Positions 23,526 through 26,133 of a stretch of 26,133 nucleotides of DNA are shown piece by piece. Origin of the DNA: Thalassovita sp. (GTDB taxonomy: Bacteria; Pseudomonadota; Alphaproteobacteria; Rhodobacterales; Rhodobacteraceae); contig JARGPB010000030.1 of NCBI GenBank assembly GCA_029212905.1, positions 1 to 26,133 of the forward strand. Direction: 5' to 3'. Position numbers and translations under genes: made by a program. Numbering within the stretch: position 1 is the first letter of the stretch; every line of letters starts with the position of its first letter. Under the pieces are notes generated by a model. It was not told where the DNA came from. It saw only the letters and a list, made by a program, of their open reading frames with translations, and searched no databases.

Positions 23526-25349
23526 ATGGCTGTCAGAGTAAAAGGTTTCGTTCTGGGGATTGTTGCGGGGATAATAACCGCCACGGGAACATGGGCTGAC
23601 AGCCCCGCGCCGGTGCTGCAAGAAAAACTGCATGTGATTTATGACCCTGTTAGTCGCGAAGTGACGCGCCGGGTGGTGCGGGTCTTTGATCCTCACCCGG
23701 AAATGGGGCTGGAATTCATCTGGGAACCCGCGGCGGGCAACTGGCCGGGTGTAACCCCCGAGGGGCTGGCCTCGGGCGCGGGCAAACTGGGCTGGCGCGT
23801 GCCGGGCACCGCCAACTATGACCCGCGCGCCATGCACCATACATATGAGGGCACGCTGAAAGACGGCCGATTCCACGGTGCGGGCATGCTGAGCTATCGC
23901 GACGGGGCCTTTTATCGGGGCACCTGGGTTGCGGGGGTGATGCAGGGCGACGGCGAACATCTGGACGCAGCGGGCAACCGATATGAGGGGCCGTTCAGGG
24001 ATGGGCGCGCCGAGGGGCAGGGCGTGTACCGCGCCGCCAGGGGCTGGGTCTATGCCGGGACATTCAAGAATGGGCTGCGCGACGGGCCGGGCCAGATCAC
24101 GGAACCCGGCGGGCTGAGCTATCAGGTGGTGATGCAGGCGGGCGAAGAGCTGTCCTCGGACAGGCCGCTGGCCTATGCGGATAACCGGCTGGGCGGGCTG
24201 CTGCCTGCGCAATCCGGCGGGATGGCCGGCAAGATGGATATGACCGTCACGGTTGACCCGCGGCTGAGGAATTCTCAGTCGGTGCCCTATACACATTATG
24301 CGCAGAACGGAGAGGTGCTGATCCTGCCGTCACAGGAAACCTGGCGCGCGGCGTGGAATGGTGCCCCCGCGATGGGCGAGTTCTATACCTATTCGGAACT
24401 GGGCGAATATGACTGGCCAAGCGCCCGGGCGCACACACTGTTCCGGCTGGAGACCGCAGACGGGAGCCGCGCGCGGCTGAAATCGCTGGATCTGGCGGTG
24501 GACTATAGCCTGCCGCATCTGCGCCCGATCCTGACGACTCAGGTGCATCAGGGCTGTACAGGGTTCCGGCCCTCGTTCCAGTTTCAGAACTTTGGCTGGG
24601 GACAGGTGGAAAATGCGACCGCCAAGGTCGGGTTCCGCCGCCCCGATGATGTCAAATGGGAACAGCGGCTGACCGCCCCGCCGAAAACCGCCTGGTTCGA
24701 GCTGCCGGTCGGGGATTTCGATCTGGGCGCGGACGTCTATGTGCGCAATGCGCTGATCGAGGCGGGCGTGGATGTCACCAGGCTGGAAAACCGCCGCCTG
24801 ACCTGCCCCAGCGCGGATATGCTGGACGGGTGCCGCGCGAAATTCATCAAAGAGCTGGGCCTGACCGGGCTGGCCGCCGATGAAGGCGCCTGGGGATCGC
24901 TGTATACCGACCTGATCGGCGAGCTGTCCTATGACTGGGTGGACGCGCTGGGCGAACGCCACCACGAAAAGCAGGTTTTCAACGAAACCATCTTCTTGGG
25001 GATGATCGAAGTGCCGGGCGGGCTGGCGGAATGCGGGGCAGGGGGCGCCTATGCGATGCAGGCGCCGCAATATACCGACGTGGATCTGCCGTATGACGGG
25101 CAGGACTATCGCATCAACCTGCCGGTCCGGGGCAATCCGAACATCTCTTCGCTGCTGAGCGGGCTGAAATTCTATTCGGAACGGTCCTCGATGCATCTAA
25201 TGCAGATGGAAGCGACATTTGCGGACGGAAGCGTGCGAAAATCGGCCCCTGTGCGGCTGTTCTTCATGCGTCCACGGACGACTCTGTTCGAAACCAAGAC
25301 GACTCCGGCGGTTTGCACCCTGCCGGCGAATGCAATTTCGTCCTGTTAA
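23526..25349 (+). CDS. Exported MORN-repeat protein
   Basis: This 607-residue protein has a signal peptide (1-24, ending T-W-A before D-S-P). After about 80 residues of unrecognised sequence come four MORN repeats in a row (about 107-198), each of the form Y-x-G-x-[FLW]-x-x-G-x-x-x-G-x-G. The following 400 residues match no family I recognise. They include scattered cysteines (for example in H-Q-G-C-T-G-F, L-T-C-P-S, D-G-C-R-A and A-E-C-G-A) that could form disulfides in the periplasm. MORN repeats are often membrane- or lipid-linked or structural. The gene follows the MEMO-CapA gene by 64 nt, or overlaps it by 11 nt if the GTG at 23451 is used, with no terminator between, so it is taken as the third gene of that operon. 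Function is unknown. Confidence 0.82.
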   Translation: MAVRVKGFVLGIVAGIITATGTWADSPAPVLQEKLHVIYDPVSREVTRRVVRVFDPHPEMGLEFIWEPAAGNWPGVTPEGLASGAGKLGWRVPGTANYDPRAMHHTYEGTLKDGRFHGAGMLSYRDGAFYRGTWVAGVMQGDGEHLDAAGNRYEGPFRDGRAEGQGVYRAARGWVYAGTFKNGLRDGPGQITEPGGLSYQVVMQAGEELSSDRPLAYADNRLGGLLPAQSGGMAGKMDMTVTVDPRLRNSQSVPYTHYAQNGEVLILPSQETWRAAWNGAPAMGEFYTYSELGEYDWPSARAHTLFRLETADGSRARLKSLDLAVDYSLPHLRPILTTQVHQGCTGFRPSFQFQNFGWGQVENATAKVGFRRPDDVKWEQRLTAPPKTAWFELPVGDFDLGADVYVRNALIEAGVDVTRLENRRLTCPSADMLDGCRAKFIKELGLTGLAADEGAWGSLYTDLIGELSYDWVDALGERHHEKQVFNETIFLGMIEVPGGLAECGAGGAYAMQAPQYTDVDLPYDGQDYRINLPVRGNPNISSLLSGLKFYSERSSMHLMQMEATFADGSVRKSAPVRLFFMRPRTTLFETKTTPAVCTLPANAISSC

Positions 25350-25381
25350 GGGCGCGATTCACACCAGAGTCGCGGATTTCA

Positions 25382-25419
25382 GGGGGCGAGTCGGGGTTTT
25401 AGCCCCGGATTCGTCCCCC
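25382..25419 (+). terminator. GC-rich hairpin after the MORN gene (possible terminator)
   Basis: A two-part stem has outer arms GGGGGCGA (25382-25389) against TTCGTCCCCC (25410-25419) with a bulge, and inner arms CGGGG / CCCCG around TTTTAG. It starts 32 nt after the stop codon of the last protein gene. No T-run follows, so it would be an atypical or Rho-assisted terminator. It stands between the protein operon and the rRNA promoter, where termination is expected. Confidence 0.4.
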
Positions 25420-25521
25420 GATCAGGCCGGAAAACCATCGGGTCAAAGAAAGTGCTGAAAAAATGCATAGTGTAAGTTGTTGTTTTTGTTGTTATATTTC
25501 GGAAAGTAACAGGAAAACGAA

Positions 25522-25547
25522 GAAAAACGCAGTTTTTCGTGAAAAAC
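25522..25547. repeat. Three-arm repeat GAAAAAC / GTTTTTC / GAAAAAC upstream of the rRNA promoter
   Basis: GAAAAAC (25522-25528), GTTTTTC (25532-25538) and GAAAAAC (25541-25547) follow each other with spacers GCA and GT. The middle arm can pair with either outer arm. The element ends 3 nt before the proposed -35 of the rRNA promoter and lies in an AT-rich tract (from about 25450), so it may act as an UP element or factor-binding site. Confidence 0.5.
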
Positions 25548-25550
25548 AGC

Positions 25551-25579
25551 TTGCGGGTATTTGGTTATAACCTTAGAAC
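25551..25579 (+). promoter_or_regulatory. Probable rRNA operon promoter
   Basis: TTGCGG (25551-25556) and TAGAAC (25574-25579) are spaced by 17 nt and preceded by AT-rich sequence. Transcription would start near 25586, giving a 16S leader of about 445 nt. Each hexamer matches the sigma-70 consensus only partly (4 of 6), so the call rests mainly on position and the conserved-looking sequence that follows. A TTATAA at 25565-25570 is an alternative -10 without a well-spaced -35. Confidence 0.4.
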
Positions 25580-25585
25580 CCCCTT

Positions 25586-26030
25586 CACCGGCGGCGCTGA
25601 GGCGCACAACGGGACGCCAGACGGCGCTAGGGAGCAACGCTCCAGAGGGTCGGACGGTGGAACAGATTGAGGTTGATGAGGCGGGTCGCGCTAAGAAGTT
25701 TTAGCGCAGCCGGTTGATTTTGTCTCTGGACTTTCGGGTCCACGCTCTTTGACATTGATAGTATCTGAAGAGATATGTGGGCGGTTTGGTTCATTCGATG
25801 AATGAATGACTGCACATATATCAACTACCTAGCGAGGCTTTTCGGAGCTTAGCGATGATGGATAGTCAGCTTCACTGTTTGTCGGCTTTCGGTATCTTTT
25901 GGTACTGATGTCACAAACAGAAAGTAGGTCCGACCGATTGGTTGGACCATCAATTTGTCCTGACCATGCCTGGTTGGGACACAGTATGTGCAGAGGTTCG
26001 AACGTCAAGGATAGCTGAGTAATCAGCTTT
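25586..26030 (+). other. 16S rRNA precursor leader
   Basis: This non-coding stretch between the proposed promoter and mature 16S RNA is rich in stem-loops. Clear ones are GCGCTAA-GAAGTT-TTAGCGC (25688-25707, 7 bp), the boxB-like hairpin before boxA, CTGTTTGT / ACAAACAG (25875-25882 with 25913-25920, 8 bp), a 9-bp hairpin at 25927-25948 with GATT loop, a related 9-bp hairpin at 25957-25980, and AGCTGA-GTAA-TCAGCT (26013-26028), a 6-bp stem with a GNRA loop ending 2 nt before the 16S start. Such leaders normally guide antitermination and RNase processing. No protein gene is credible here. Confidence 0.7.
25727..25754 (+). promoter_or_regulatory. boxB-boxA antitermination site of the rRNA leader
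   Basis: GCTCTTTGACA at 25744-25754 closely matches the rRNA boxA core (E. coli GCTCTTTAACA), the NusB/NusE binding site for rRNA antitermination. Just upstream, TGGAC / GTCCA (25727-25731 with 25738-25742) form a small hairpin with a 6-nt loop in the usual boxB position. Confidence 0.75.
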
Positions 26031-26133
26031 CAACTTGAGAGTTTGATCCTGGCTCAGAACGAACGCTGGCGGCAGGCCTAACACATGCAAGTCGAGCGCA
26101 CTCTTCGGAGTGAGCGGCGGACGGGTTAGTAAC
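26031..26133 (+). rRNA. rrs: 16S ribosomal RNA, 5' end (partial)
   Basis: The 16S gene begins at about CAACTTGAGAGTTTGATC and contains the universal primer site AGAGTTTGATCCTGGCTCAG. It continues through ACGCTGGCGGCAGGCC and the short first variable stem (CACTCTTCGGAGTG) to GCGGCGGACGGGTTAGTAAC, where the window ends. The short V1 stem and flanking sequence are typical of alphaproteobacteria, notably Rhodobacteraceae. The exact mature 5' end may differ by a few bases. Confidence 0.97.

Noticed and set aside
22367..23584. Antisense open frame (405 codons) within the MEMO-CapA gene
   Set aside because: It has the same shadow composition, no known motif, and a sense strand explained by two families.
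25627..25824. Minus-strand open frame in the rRNA leader
   Set aside because: The region is explained by the boxA leader and its stem-loops; no ribosome-binding site or protein family is seen.

Overview
The window looks like chromosomal DNA of an alphaproteobacterium, most likely a member of the Rhodobacteraceae (Roseobacter-type). The support is the 5' end of a 16S rRNA gene at the right edge, G+C-rich genes with dense 4-nt stop/start overlaps, a dac - tmk - holB - TatD - metallo-hydrolase gene order, and a Zur-ZnuABC locus. No phage genes, complete insertion sequence or CRISPR array is visible. The only hint of gene decay is a short dGTPase-like C-terminal remnant at the left edge.

Left to right: (1) 1-490 holds the remnant and an AT-rich non-coding stretch. 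(2) 491-4926 is a two-gene RND efflux operon (periplasmic adaptor and HAE1-type permease). (3) A tRNA-Ser(UGA) lies on the minus strand at 5080-5169, followed by a strong palindrome. (4) 5450-10890 is a tightly packed operon: SPOR-domain lipoprotein, penicillin-binding D,D-carboxypeptidase, dTMP kinase, DNA polymerase III delta', TatD-family nuclease and a PhnP-like beta-lactamase-fold hydrolase. (5) 11022-14204 is a split MacAB-type exporter (adaptor, ATPase, FtsX-like permease). (6) On the minus strand, 16984 down to 14206, lies zur-znuC-znuB plus a CbiX-like chelatase, divergent from znuA (17077-18096). The 92-bp gap between zur and znuA carries two Zur-like 17-mers and a palindromic promoter-like element. 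(7) A DUF4202 gene (minus strand) is divergent from the next operon. (8) 18849-25349 is a three-gene operon of predicted exported proteins: a WD40-propeller/caspase-like protease, a MEMO-CapA fusion, and a MORN-repeat protein. (9) 25350-26133 is the promoter, antitermination leader and first ~100 nt of a 16S rRNA gene.

Functionally, most of the window is housekeeping: efflux, peptidoglycan trimming, nucleotide and DNA metabolism, zinc uptake and rRNA. The part most likely to be an undescribed system is the caspase / MEMO-CapA / MORN operon. Its three products each appear to carry a signal peptide, two of the genes are translationally coupled, and an unusual repeat-plus-dyad operator-like sequence precedes the first gene. 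No function for this set is claimed beyond domain recognition. The second most interesting feature is the zur/znuA control region, where a TTGATA-N17-TATCAA palindrome can serve as a promoter in both directions with a Zur-like site in its spacer.
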